From assembly GCA_963989385.1 (NCBI GenBank), contig OZ022501.1, positions 72,001 to 136,000 of the forward strand: DNA of 64,000 bases, given 5' to 3'. Made by a program: the position numbers and the translations under genes. Positions 22,065 to 33,221 of the stretch are shown here, piece by piece; position 1 is the stretch's first letter; each line of letters begins with the position of its first letter. Below the pieces are notes generated by a model. It saw only the letters and a program-made list of their open reading frames with translations. It was not told where the DNA came from and did not search any database. The stretch is from Ctena decussata (taxonomy: Eukaryota; Mollusca; Bivalvia; Lucinida; Lucinidae).

Positions 22065-23224
22065 ATCATTTTAAATCATTTTTCCTCCATCTGTCTGGCG
22101 GGTCATCGTCCCGTGGAGGTGAACATTAATAGTGGCATTGATGCAGTGCCAGAATTAATGGCCAACGGTCAGACATTCAATATATAATAAATTAAGACTT
22201 GCTAAACAAGACATATTTATTCAAAAGATTTGTGTAATATGACTTATTAACTCAAAATAAAGATACAAAAGTGAGTTTCTTTCAAAGTAGTGAAACCATT
22301 CAAATAAAAGACACTTAACCATAACCTTTAACAATTGAACACTCGACATTCTCCAATGTTTACCCTTCACTTAACCCTAACACCTTTACTAAAGTTTACC
22401 ATTTAACACGCAGAGAGCACATATCTTATCCCATCTTAGCCCAATTTAACAATGAAACCATTTCTATAAATTGACCGGATGTAGACCGAGATGTTCAATC
22501 AAATGGTAAACTATAGTAAAGGTGTAAAGGTAATGGTTAAGGTGGGTGAGCATCTTGGTGCACGTACAGTCAAAAAGTAAACTCTACTAAAGGTTAAAGG
22601 CTAATGGTTATGGTGGGTTAACATCTGGGTCTACCTGCAGTCAAATCATTTTAAATCAGTTTTCCTCCATCTGTCTGGCGGGTCATCGTCCCGTGGAGGT
22701 GAACATTAATAGTGGCATTGATACAATGCCAGAATTAATGGCCAACGGTCAGACATTCAATATCTAATAAATTAAGATTTGCTAAACAAGAATATTTATT
22801 CAAAAGATTTGTGTAATATGACTTATTAACTCAAAATAAAGATACAAAAGTGAGTTTCTTTCAAAGGAGTGAAACCATTCAAATAAAAGACACTTAACCA
22901 TAACCTTTAACAATTGAACACTCGACATTCTCCAATGTTTACCCTTCACTTAACCCGAACACCTTTACTAAAGTTTACCATTTCACAGACAGAGAACACA
23001 TATCTTATCCCATCTTAGCCCAATTTAACAATGAAACCATTTCTATAGATTGACTGGATGTAGACCAAGATGTTCAATCAAATGGTAAACTATAGTAAAG
23101 GTGTAAAGGTAATGGTTAAGGTGGGTGAGCATCTTGGCGCACCTACAGTTAAAAAGTAAACTCTACTAAAGGTTTAAGGCTAATGGTTATGGTGGGTTAA
23201 CATCTGGGTCTACCTGCAGTCAAA
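22065..23224. repeat. 580-bp tandem duplication
   Basis: TTTCCTCCATCTGTCTGGCG occurs at 22081 and again at 22661, and matching continues to the GGTCTACCTGCAGTCAAAT words at about 22640 and 23220. Each copy joins a unique part, an inverted piece of satellite (CCATTTAAC / TTTACCATTT words, C-rich on the + strand) and about 150 bp of forward satellite. Differences are few (GCAGTG against ACAATG near 22156 and 22736). Confidence 0.92.
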
Positions 23225-23688
23225 TGGTTAGCTATAGTAAAGGTGTAAAGGTAATGATTTCGGTGGGTTAACATCTGGATTTACCTACAGTCAAAAAGTA
23301 AACTCAAGTTAAGTTGTAACAGCAATGGCTATGATGGGTTAATATCTGGGTGTACATACAGTCAAAAAGTAAACACTGGTAAAGGTGTAATGATAATGGT
23401 TAAGGTTGGTTTACATCTCGATTTAATGACAATCAAATGGTAAACTATGGTAATGGTGTAAAGGTTATGGTTCAGGTGGGTTAACATCTGGGTGTAACAA
23501 CAGTCATAAAGTACACTCTAATAAAGGTGTAAGGACAATTGTTATGGTGGATTAACATCTGGGTGTACCTAAATTGTAAACTATAGTAAAGTTGTAAAGG
23601 TATTGGTTCAGGAGGTTTAACATCTGAGTGTACCAACGGTTAAAAATTTAACTCTAGTAAAGGTGTAAGGGTAATGGTTAATAAAAGG
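23225..23688 (+). repeat. 71-bp satellite array, block 2a
   Basis: The monomeric 71-bp satellite in forward orientation, continuing up to the SINE insertion. Confidence 0.9.
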
Positions 23689-23958
23689 TAAAGGTTTCCC
23701 ATAGCCTAGTAGTCGTAGGGGCAGTGGGGGTTAGAGACCCACTGTTTCTTGGGCACAGCTGATGAAAGGCGGAGCCCATCCCTCTCCTTCGGCTGCCTTA
23801 TCCTTCCCTGATTCGAAAAAGGTACCCATTTACTGCTGGGTTGACAGAGAGAGTTTTCCAGTCATCGTATGGCGACAGTGAGCCGCGAACGCACGACCTT
23901 ACGGTGACTTTCTGCACAATAGCCAAGCTACTCTAACCACTCGACTACGGCGCCTCTC
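23689..23958 (-). mobile_element. tRNA-derived SINE
   Basis: Read on the - strand from 23958, the head is GGCGCCGTAGTCGAGTGGTT followed by AGAG, a tRNA-like A box. About 50 bp later comes GGTCGTGCGTTCGCGGCTC, a slightly changed B box. The body continues with CAGCAGTAAATGGGTACC, TTTTTCGAATCAGGGAAGGA and GGGCTCCGCCTTTCATC. The body words recur on the + strand at 63465-63595 downstream of another B box, so this is a dispersed family. AGGGGTAATGGTTA-type words flank both sides and may be a target duplication, but they are also satellite words. Confidence 0.8.
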
Positions 23959-25795
23959 AAGGGGTAATGGTTATCGTGGATTAACATCAACGTTTACCTA
24001 CAGTCAAAAAGTAAACTTTAGTAAAAGTGTAATGGTAATCGTTACTGTGGGTTTACATCTGCCTTTAATTACAATCAATTGGTTTAGTTTAAACATATTT
24101 TATTGCTCAAATAGTAGCAATGGGGTCGGGCAACAAGTTCTCACAACATTAGTTACAGCCCTCCCCTAAATCAATTGGTATACTATAGTAAAGGTGTAAG
24201 GCTTATGTTTATGGTAGATAAGCATCTGGGTTACCTACAAGCAAATGCTATACTCTAGTAAAGGTGTAAGGGTAATGGTTATGATGGGTCAACAACTGGG
24301 TGTACCTACAATCAAATGGCCAACTTGGGTAAAGGTGTAATGGGAACGGTTAAGATGGGTAAAACTCTGGGTGTACCTGCAGTCAAAAAGTAAACTCTAG
24401 AAAAGGTGTTAGGGTAATGGTTATGTTGCGTTAAGGTCTGGGTGTACCCACTGTCATATGGTAAACTTTAATAGAGGTGTAATGGCAATGGTTAAGGTGG
24501 AATAACATCTGGCTGTACCTACAATAAAAAGTATAACTGTAGTAAAGGTGTAATGGTCATAGTTATGGTGGGTTTATATCTGGGTTAAATGACAATCAAA
24601 TGGTATATTATCGAAAAGGTGTAAGGCTAATGTTTATGGTAGATTAGCATCTGGGTTACCTACAAGCAAATGGTAAGCTCTAGTAAAGTTGTAAGGGTAA
24701 TGGTTATGGTATGGTAAACATCTGGGTGTACCTACAGTCAAAAAGTCAACTCTAGTAAAGGTGTAAGGGTAATGGCTAAGGTGGGTTAACATCTTGGTAT
24801 GCCTACAGTCAAAAAGTAAAATCTAGTAAAGGTGTAATGGTAATGGGTAAGGTAGGTTAACATCTGGGTGAACCTACAGTCAAATAGTAAGCTATAGTTA
24901 AGGTGTAAAGGTAGTAATGATTTCGGTGGGTGAACATCTGGGTTTACCTACAGTCAAAATGTAAACTCAAGTAAAGATGTAAGGGTAATGGTTGTGGTGG
25001 GTTAATATCAGGATTTCCTTACAGTCTAAACTCTAGTAAAGGTGCAATGGTAATGGTTAAGGTTGGTTTACATATGGGTTTACCTACAGTCAAAAAGTAA
25101 ACCCAAGTAAAGGTGTAAGGGTAATGGTTATTGTGGGTTAACATTTAGGTTTACCTACAGTCAAAAAGTAAACTCTGGTAAAGGTGTAATGATAATGGTT
25201 AAGGCTTGTTTACATCTGGATTTAATGACAATCAAATAGTAAACTGTAGTAATGGTGTAAAGGTAATGGTTAAGGTGGGTTAACATCTTGCTGTACCAAC
25301 AGTCAAAACGTACACTCTAGTAAATGTGTAAGGGTAATGGTTTTGGTGGGTTAACATCTGGGTGTGCATACAGTCAAATTGTAAACTATATTTAAGGTTT
25401 AAAGAGGAGGGTTAACATCTGGGTGTACCTACAGTCAAGCAGTAAACTCTAGTAAAGGTGTAAGGGTAATGGTTATGGTGGGTTAAAATCTGGGTATACA
25501 GACAATTAAATGGTAGACTCTAGTAAAGGTGTAATGGTAATAGTTAAGGTGGGTTAACATCTGGTAGTACCTACAACCAAATGGTAAATTCAGGTAAAGG
25601 TGTGATGCTAATGGTTAAGGTGGGTTAACATCTGGGTTAAAAAACATTCAAATGGTACTCTTATAATGTGGAAGGGTAATGGTTAGGTTGGGTTAACATC
25701 TGGGTTTACTTGCAGCCAAATTGTTAACTCTAGTAAAGGTGTAAGGATAATGGCTGTTGTTATGGTATAGGGTGAATATTAGAAAATGTCAGATT
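23959..25795 (+). repeat. 71-bp satellite array, block 2b
   Basis: Forward-orientation monomeric satellite, including variants with CTGGATTTAATGACAATCAA in place of the CTACAGTC segment. It is interrupted by the short retroelement end at 24084-24168. Confidence 0.92.
24084..24168 (-). mobile_element. 5'-truncated retroelement end with target duplication
   Basis: An 85-bp insert in the satellite is flanked by an 11-bp direct repeat AATCAATTGGT (24073-24083 and 24169-24179). On the - strand its end reads GCAATAAAATATGTTTAAAC followed by TAA, with an AATAAA signal. It matches the 3' end of the 705-bp element at 32517. A short fragment with a target duplication is typical of a 5'-truncated LINE/SINE insertion. 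Confidence 0.82.
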
Positions 25796-27170
25796 ATATT
25801 GTATGATTTTCAACTGCTAGAACCCACTATACCCCTTACCATATTCTTAAACAGTTACCAGCATTTGTCATCTGAGTGATGAACTAAACAAACTTTAACC
25901 CCACAAAATCTACTCTACACCAACCTTCACCCAATGAAAATCAGTTATTTTCCAAAGTATACCCCTATACCTTTACCATTACCGCTTATAGTTTTACTGG
26001 ATTTTGCAATTTGACTTGAGGTAAACTCAAATGTTAACCCTCCATTACCCACTTTACATCAACCTTTACCCAGTAAACATCAGACATTTTACACTGTTAA
26101 CCCTTACCTCTACCCTTACCTTTACCCTTTCAATTGCACTTTACTAGAATTGGCCATCTAACTGATGGAGAAGCCAGATATTAACTCACCATTACCCCCT
26201 TTACACCAAACTTTACCCAGTTAACATCTGACATTTTCAATTAATTAGCCTATACTATACATTTACAATTTGACAGATGGATGACCCCAACACTAATTAC
26301 CATAACCCACTTTACACCAACCCAGTGAACATCTGAAAAATTTTCAGTGTTAACCCCTTAACCTTGAATTTACAATCCCTAACCGGACATAACCCACTTA
26401 ACAGCAATCTTTACCCAGTGAACAATGGACATTTTTTAATGTTTACCCACCATTTACCCTTAAAGTTTTACTTCACTTTACATTCGATTGGAGGTAAACT
26501 CAAATGTTAACCCACCATTACCAACTTTACACCAACCTTCACCTAGTAAAAATCGGACATTTTCCATTGTTTACCTATACCTTTACCATTACTCTTACCT
26601 CTAAAACCTTTGCTAGAGTTTGCCATCTAATTGATGTAGAACCCAAGATTAACCCACAATACACATTTTACACGAACCTTTACCCAGTAAACGTTGGACA
26701 TTTCCCAATTTCACCCCTTACCTTTACCTTCACCATTAGACAAAGGGATAACTCTAACCCTAACCCACCCTTACCCATTTTACACCAGCTTTTACCCAGT
26801 GAACATCAGGCAATTTGCAATGAATAACCTTACTTATACCTTTACCATTTGACAGATTGATTTTTCTTACCCACCATAACTCAATTAACACCAACCTTTA
26901 CCCAGTGAACATTCGACGTTTTCCAATGTTTACTCTTACCTGTACCTTTACCATTATCTTCAAAAGTTCTACTACAATTTGCCATTAAATTGGAGGTCAA
27001 CCCAGATGTTAACCAACCATTAACCCATTCAACACCAGCCTTCGCACATTGCACATCGGACATTTTCCAACGTTTTCCCTTCATGTACCTTTACCATTAC
27101 CCCTTGAAGTTGTACTAAAATTTACAATACCATTTGACTGAACTCATATGTTAACCTACCATATCCTATA
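25796..27170 (-). repeat. Inverted long-unit satellite block
   Basis: C- and A-rich on the + strand: AACCTTTACCCAGTGAACAT, CCGACATTTTCCAATGTTTA and CCCTTACCTTTACCATTACC recur every 130-145 bp. It is the reverse complement of the long-unit variant at 17030-18190. Monomers are strongly diverged. The 107-residue frame at 26504-26827 is repeat translation. Confidence 0.88.
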
Positions 27171-27480
27171 TAACACCAAAATAATTAATGGAAGTTCCAG
27201 GTAGTGCCACAATAAAATAACGCAGCCCATCCCAAGTACTAAGGGGAAGAAAAACCTCCACCGACCAGAAACCACAAAATTACATGTAAACAATAGCAGA
27301 AAAAACTAGCTCTCTCTTCCCCAACCGAGGTAAATGATCTGCTACAGCATACAATAAATAACTAACAACGGAATACGAAACACGACATGAAATACCTACT
27401 CTAAGCAACCTAAAGTAAGAGTTACACCAAAATCGCCGCCTTAGAACGGTCAGTAGCAAGCTACTGGGGGGGGCTTAAGG
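27171..27480. mobile_element. Non-satellite insert ending in conserved stem-loop
   Basis: About 300 bp with no satellite words ends in CGCCGCCTTAGAACGGTCAG and TAGCAAGCTACTGGGGGGGG. The ending, with its CAGTA...TACTG stem, recurs near 43495, 52210 and, inverted, near 45600 and 49520. It is probably the terminus of a transposable element. Class unknown. Confidence 0.55.
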
Positions 27481-27960
27481 ACATCCTCTACATAGTGAAC
27501 ATTGGGGAATTTCCAATGTTTACCATAACCCTGATCTTTACCCTAATCATTACCCCTTATCCATTTACTAGAGTTTGCCATCTGACTGATGAATAACCAG
27601 AACCTTAACCCACCATAACCCACTTTTCATAAACTGTTACCCAGGGAACATTGAATATTTTCCAATGTTACTCCTTACCTTCACCTTTACCATTTGACTG
27701 ATAGGTAACTCTAAACCAGTATAACCTACTTGACACAAACCTTTGGTCAGTGAATATCGGACATTTTCCAATGCTTGTCCTTACCTATACCCTTACCATT
27801 TGACTGATTGAAAACGCTAATCCACCATAACCCACTTTACACCAACCTTTACCCAGTTAATATCAGACAGTTTTCACTGTGTACCCCTTATCTATACCTT
27901 TTCAATTTTTCTTATGGAAAACCCCTTATCCTAACCAGCCATAACCTACTTTCCACTAAC
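27481..27960 (-). repeat. Inverted long-unit satellite, continued
   Basis: The array continues after the insertion with GTGAACATTGGGGAATTTCC and ACCTTTACCCAGTTAATATC words, fading into CCCTAACCCTAACC near 27960. Confidence 0.85.
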
Positions 27961-28516
27961 CCTAACCCTAACCTCCAACTCTAATACAGTTATACAGAAA
28001 ACTCATGAAAGTAACAAGTTAATAATGACCAGGAGTCGGACATGTCAAAACCAAAACTGGAAATAAATAGAATTGCTTATAGACAACATACAAATCAAGT
28101 GAATATGTAGCTCTTTTAAAAAATGTGGCCATTCAGCTGTGGTTATACCGTGATTTTGGATATTGAATCCTCATCAGTCATCACACCATGATTTTGGACC
28201 CCGTACATCATGCATAGTGCAGTTTATATTTTTCTTTTGGTCCTTTGAGATCAGAAGAAATATTCTGAGATCTCATAAAACATTATAGGTTAAGATGCAT
28301 GTAATCTAAACATGTTTTCGCTATTTGGACCCCATTTGGATTTATATCAGTCTTTAGATTTACTGTCTTGTGAAATTCGAAATTGCAGAATGAAGTATCT
28401 GGCCTTCATTGCCATTTCGGTCAGGGTCACTGAAGAGAATTATTTATTCGAATCTGTACAGTCTGGCCCACCATATTTCTTTTGAATATTTTCACTGCTC
28501 TTAAAGGAACTAACTT
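27961..28516. other. Spacer left of copy B
   Basis: Non-repeat AT-rich DNA. The words TATTGAATCCTCATCAGT near 28157 resemble the start of the duplicated module (28537), which suggests a small dispersed fragment of it. Confidence 0.5.
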
Positions 28517-28709
28517 TTATATTTTTATTTTTATTTGGGTATTGAATCCTCATTAGTGACCATATAAACCTGGCAAAAAGAGCAAATTTTAGTTGGTGGG
28601 GAATGTTATAATGGAGACAAAATATTTTAAACTTGTTGAAGTTATCTATAATTAGTTTACTTTGGTGTTTCAACCCTTGAAATTCTACTAAGGGTGCATG
28701 TTTCAACAA
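28517..28709 (-). pseudogene. Duplicate of the C-terminal segment of the large frame
   Basis: The - strand frame contains GLKHQSKLIIDNFNKFKIF and LHYNIPHQLKF, closely similar in DNA and protein to GLEIQSKLLMVNFNKFKLF / LHHKFP at about 29290-29400. A segment of the large frame has therefore been duplicated about 700 bp further downstream on the - strand. It has no start of its own and lacks the preceding domain, so it is best read as a partial repeat rather than a gene. Copy A retains it too (15453-15615). Confidence 0.5.
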
Positions 28710-28885
28710 AATTAAGACTGAGTGTCATTGTGTTCAGAGGCACGAATTTGCTATATTATGTTTATTATTTCAGAGTGTCTTAATGGTTGAAGACACAATA
28801 CTGCACTATGAGTGTCACTGTGTTTGGTGGCACAAATATCTTTATAAGAAATACACACCATTTTAGGTGCAATGTTTCCGAGTGT

Positions 28886-29284
28886 CTATGAGTTATGAGG
28901 CATATATTCCTTCAATCTTGAACTTATTTTCCTAAAGTCTAGATAGCTTATGCTTGAAAGCCTTTTTTGTTCTGAACGGGATATTCTTAGCCAAACATTC
29001 AGCCTTGAAAGTTTCATATTTTCTTCCAATGTGTTCTGCTTCTTTCTGTTGGTATTATGTAATATTTCAAGTTCATCCGCACTCCACTTCCGTTTGATAC
29101 CTCCTGTTTCAAACGGTAAACACAATGGCTGTCTCTTTTCAATTCTTGCCATATTCACTTCCATATCATCACCTATCTCGTTCGGACCTAAGTTAGCTTC
29201 AATCCTTTCCGAATAAGAACTCATACGTGATTCATTCTCAACTGGCTTTCTTCGGTGATCAGCGTCTTTGGTAACAATTAACAA
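28886..29284 (-). pseudogene. Large frame, copy B, C-terminal basic segment
   Basis: A 132-residue frame, Lys/Arg/Glu/Ser-rich, with KRKWSADEL and NRKKQN clusters and no recognised domain. It overlaps the previous frame (29278-29592) by 7 bp in another reading phase. Comparison with the duplicated segment at 28600, where the homologous DNA has one extra base (CATTATAACATTCCC against CATCACAAATTCCC), suggests a 1-bp deletion in the large frame. A 53-bp GT-AG interval ending at CCCCACCAG is an alternative explanation. It is probably the tail of the same protein. Confidence 0.5.
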
Positions 29285-29592
29285 CTGGTGGGGAATTTGT
29301 GATGGAGACGAAAAAGTTTAAATTTGTTGAAATTAACCATCAGCAATTTACTTTGGATTTCTAAACCTTTCAGTTTGTACTGTTTTATTGGAAATTCAAA
29401 CAAAAGCTTCTCCAAATTAGAGTAATCCACATACCGTCCATTCATCATCAAAGCCACACAAGAAACAAAGCACAACATATCAATGAGCCTGTTATCATCA
29501 AGTTGTTCGCTTATAAGTTTTCTAGTACACTTTTCGATCCATGGAAATGCTATGTCTCTCGCACTTTTAAGCCGACTTGCTTTCACTAACAT
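29278..29592 (-). pseudogene. Large frame, copy B, third segment
   Basis: 104 residues including ARDIAFPWIEKCTRKL and LIDMLCFVSCVALMMNG. It directly follows the previous segment in the same reading phase, separated only by an in-frame TGA (29593-29595). That is what a nonsense mutation, or a very short intron, in one protein would look like. A 36-bp GT-AG interval could remove the stop and restore phase. No family is recognised. Confidence 0.55.
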
Positions 29593-30183
29593 TCAATTTT
29601 CTAGTTGAGCTTTCACCATACTAGTAAGGAAAGTTGGTGATTGTTCTGCAACTCTTTCTGAGTCAACTAATTTCCATAGGCCTGCATGCCAATTCCAAGT
29701 CAAAACAGCGTGTCCATTCTCGTCATAATTTTGAATAGCAGGAAAATGTTTTAAGCCTAATTCCTGAAATCCTGCTTCCAAAATAGACCCCAATTCGTGT
29801 CTAGATCCCTCAAGAATCTTGCAAAGAGCAGCACAAACCATTCGTTGATTTACTCTTCTCTTCCTGCATAGAAGTGTTACAATCTGCTTCACTGATATGG
29901 AACTGTTAACCTTCATCTTTCTAGTTGCATGACTGTACAACTCCTGCTGATATTCTTCATATCTTACACATCTCCCAGCATTGGAAGCCTCGTACAAATC
30001 CTCGATCAGTGCATGTAACAGGCGGCGTCGTCCTAAGACACAAGGGCCACTGGAAAGAAAGTCGTGCATTCCTACGGATCTCTTAATTTTTTCACAAATT
30101 AAAGGCGACTTAGTCCAAATTTCACAAGGGGGAATGCTATCCTCTGACCCCATGCTAGAGCTCCAACCACTTAATGCTAGAAA
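29593..30183 (-). pseudogene. Large frame, copy B, second segment
   Basis: The frame is open from 30183, with its first ATG at 30153, and covers about 196 codons: IPPCEIWTKSPLICEKIK, RRRLLHALIEDLYEASNAG and HAVLTWNWHAGLWKLV. It is absent from copy A because of the 1.65-kb deletion. It is in a different phase from the upstream segment. A 59-bp GT-AG interval (30235 to 30177, - strand) would join the two in frame, and a 1-bp indel near 30185 is the simpler alternative. The protein is not recognised. Confidence 0.55.
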
Positions 30184-31007
30184 CTAAGTTGATCGGTTAA
30201 GCTAAAGCTAGGATTCAGTTTTCCAAGTCCCAGACCTACAGAATAAGGATGGCTTCGGAAACACAAGGGATAACCCCACAGAATCTTCTCTACTGCAAGC
30301 TCAAGTTGAAATGCCTTCCATATTGCCTCAATATTTCCAGTGGCTGTGAATTGGTCAAGTAATGTTTTCAACATTTTGGTAATCCACAATCCCACAGATT
30401 GAATTATTTTGTTTGTCCCTTTCTCAAAGGGTACCAACATTGGATGTGTGCGCAATAGACAACGCAATTTCTCAATGTATAAAGAGTCTGTTGCAAGAAC
30501 AGTGTCTTTTGCTTCAACCTCGCAGACAAATTCCAGGCGACCGGAAGCATTCGTCATAAAACTAAAATTGCTATCGAATGAAGATATATATTTCTTTGCA
30601 TCTCGCTCAAATGCATCTGCAGTCAGCTTTGGAAACACTGCTCCCCCTGCAATGCATCCCGACACGGGATTGAATCGGGTGAGTGGCCTTCGATGTGGAC
30701 TATCGACATACAATTGCACAAACCGCAATCTATCTGGCTGCTTCACTATTTGTCGTAGGTTGGGGGAAATATCCATTAATTTACTATCAAGATTACTTTG
30801 ATAACATACACAATCTCTGAACGATAGACAGCTGTGTAATACGCCTCGTTCACCAACGATGCCTTGTATTCCAGCACGGGACCACATCAGTTCCATTTCG
30901 TCAGATGAAATGTCAATAGCACAATGTATCGTCATATTTTTAATGTGTTCTACTTTGAAATTAGTCAAAGAGACACCACCTGCTGATTTATCCCAAAACG
31001 AAAACAA
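30177..31007 (-). pseudogene. Large frame, copy B, first segment after the frameshift
   Basis: 276 residues whose first half is nearly identical to residues 225-359 of the copy A frame. It then continues past the copy A deletion with ASGRLEFVCEVEAKDTVL, LRTHPMLVPFEKGTNK and LWITKMLKTLLDQF. Relative to copy A, one base is missing near 30992 (TTTATCCCAAAACG against TTTATCTCCAAAACG), so this frame is broken from its N-terminal part. No domain is recognised. Confidence 0.7.
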
Positions 31008-31663
31008 AAGTTTATAACCTCAAAATTACGATCTATTTCAGCTTCTTCAATACTTCTCTGGAACTCATTTAAGATCACACTACTGTCATCCGGCAAAACA
31101 AATATTTTTCTAACATCGTTCAAGTCATTCTTTGCTAGAGTTCGACCTATAAGATCCTTTACACTGAAAAGATTACGTTGAAATTTTGAACGTACTCTCT
31201 CAAAATATTCACAAGACATTTCTCGGTAAGCTTCTTTTGTTAATTCCTTGGTAGAACTAACTACACGGGGTATAACGCCGACCCAGCCTTCCCATCCACA
31301 TTCATAGAACAATCGAAATCCAAGGCTTTTTCGAAAGTTAGACAACTGTCGTTCAGAGTATTTGTTGAGATCAATGTGCTTTTTCAGTAAGGAATAAATT
31401 TCACGAGGAAAATTATTGCATACTGTCATGTGTCTCACTGGCATGTCAACAGCATGCCACTTATTTAGTTCTAAAACACATCCATCAACGTCCGGAAGGA
31501 ATTTTAAAAATGTATCTTGTTCTGCATCATTTGCTGTTGAACCACGAACACAAACGGGATTCTCTCTATGTATGAATGATTCCACATTGCCATGAGCATT
31601 AAAAAGATGCTGAAAGATTCCATCCATTACTTCAAAAAGGCCGTCATCATCTTGATCTTCCAT
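30965..31663 (-). pseudogene. Large frame, copy B, N-terminal segment
   Basis: 232 residues matching the start of the copy A protein, with a four-residue loss in the acidic N-terminus (EVMDGIFQHL against EVMEENGNFQHL) and scattered substitutions. It ends at a frameshift stop shortly after the FRFG motif. The same TTTGCAG acceptor-like site precedes the ATG. With the following segments it represents a protein of perhaps 900 residues that is no longer readable in one piece here. Confidence 0.7.
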
Positions 31664-31739
31664 CTTCTAGTCTGCAAATACACAGAATATCAATTTAATT
31701 GTCCTTCTGCTTAAAGTGTAATAATTATAGTATGGTACT
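31664..31739. promoter_or_regulatory. Leader and splice acceptor, copy B
   Basis: TTCTGTGTATTTGCAG on the - strand precedes ACTAGAAGATGG. It is conserved with copy A apart from one base. No other control element is recognised. Confidence 0.4.
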
Positions 31740-32516
31740 AGGGCCCATCATTGGAAACGGTAGGGTGTGCTAAGTTGAGTTGAGTTAAGTCTTTAGTTCA
31801 CTTCTAACCAAATAGGCATCTCTGGTATATGAGTTGGCATTTTAAGTAATGATAAATGTTGTTTTCAAGTCTGTAAAATGCTGTTTATCTAGATTTTAAA
31901 AAGTGAGATACAGGTGGGTCATGGTCAACGATCACCAACAGACAACTGGTCAACTCAAGTTATGTTGCTAATCCAGTAATGGTTGGTATAAAGGTTAGGG
32001 GAATCATTGTAGAATGTTGGATGTTAACTGGGTAAAGGTTGATGCATAGTTGGTTAAGGAGGGTGAACATCTGGGTTTACCTACAGTCAAATGGTAGATT
32101 AGTTAAAGTATTAAGGTAAATGGATAGTGTACAGGTAAGGGTAATCATTGGAAAATGTTGGATTTTAACTGGGTAATGGTTGGTAAGTAGTGGGTAAAGG
32201 TCGGTTAGCGTCAGTCCAAAGTGAGTTAAGCTTGGTTGACAGTCAGTTTACTTACAGCCAAAGGATAAACTGTAGTTAAAGCGTTATGTTAATGGTTGGT
32301 GTAAAGGTAAGGGTAAACATTCTAGAATGTCAGATGTTAAACGAATTAAGGTTGGTTCACTTTTGGTTTACCTACAATCAAATGGTAAATCCTAGTGGAG
32401 GTATTTAGGTAATGGTTGGTGTAAAGGTAAGGTCAAAAGTTTTGTGTTTAGTGGGTTAAGGTGGGTTATCATTACGGTTTACCTACAGTCAATAAAAAAG
32501 CTCTAGTAAAGATGTA
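31740..32516 (+). repeat. Long-unit satellite, copy B
   Basis: The counterpart of 17030-17805 in copy A, with small differences. It ends at the target duplication AGTAAAGATGTA (32505-32516) of the retroelement. Confidence 0.88.
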
Positions 32517-33221
32517 GTTTAGTTTAAACATATTTTATTGCCTCTTTATATGTCAAGCAATTGGGTCGGACCACAAGTTCTTTCAACATTAGTTACGGTC
32601 CTCCCCATACAGTAATATATACATCAAGACAATAAGGCAATGACGTACAAAACAATACATGTACAAATAAATTTTGAAACGCAAATGGTAATTTTCCAGA
32701 TAAGGGGCGGCAAATGACAACCAACCACCATAAGAATATGTGCAGCGAACACTCACTAGAACCACCTTTGCGAGGTGGCTCCAGTAAGGAGTCACAACAC
32801 ATATCTTCACAAGAAACCAACAGAACCAATTCCAGGGAATATCCAAAAAATTCCCCCTATCTGGATATGAGTAATACAAATTTGATTTTTCCAATACTTA
32901 AGAGATATTATATACAAAAAGTCATTTAGAGAACAGAACGAGGAGAAAAGAAAATAAATAAATAAAATAAAGGAGTGTTAGATTTCCGGCTATGGATAGA
33001 CAAGAAAGACAAGAATGAAAGAGGGGGGATTGTAGAACAGAAGAAAAGAGGAGATATTATGATATATGGACTTGACTGACTCCAGTTCTAGTCTTTACCA
33101 CTTTTAATACATCAATACAGGCCCAAGACATCAAGAACAGCTGTTTCACAGATCTGAAAAACAAAAGAACATAAGAATTATTACTTAGTTACATTAACGT
33201 ACATAAAAAGAAAATTCCGAA
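32517..33221 (-). mobile_element. 705-bp retroelement with 12-bp target duplication
   Basis: Present in copy B and absent at the same site in copy A. It is flanked by AGTAAAGATGTA at 32505-32516 and 33222-33233. On the - strand the 3' end reads GCAATAAAATATGTTTAAAC followed by TAAAC, with an AATAAA signal, and it matches the truncated copy at 24084-24168. The short frames inside have no recognisable reverse transcriptase motif, so it is a SINE or the non-coding 3' end of a LINE. Confidence 0.85.
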
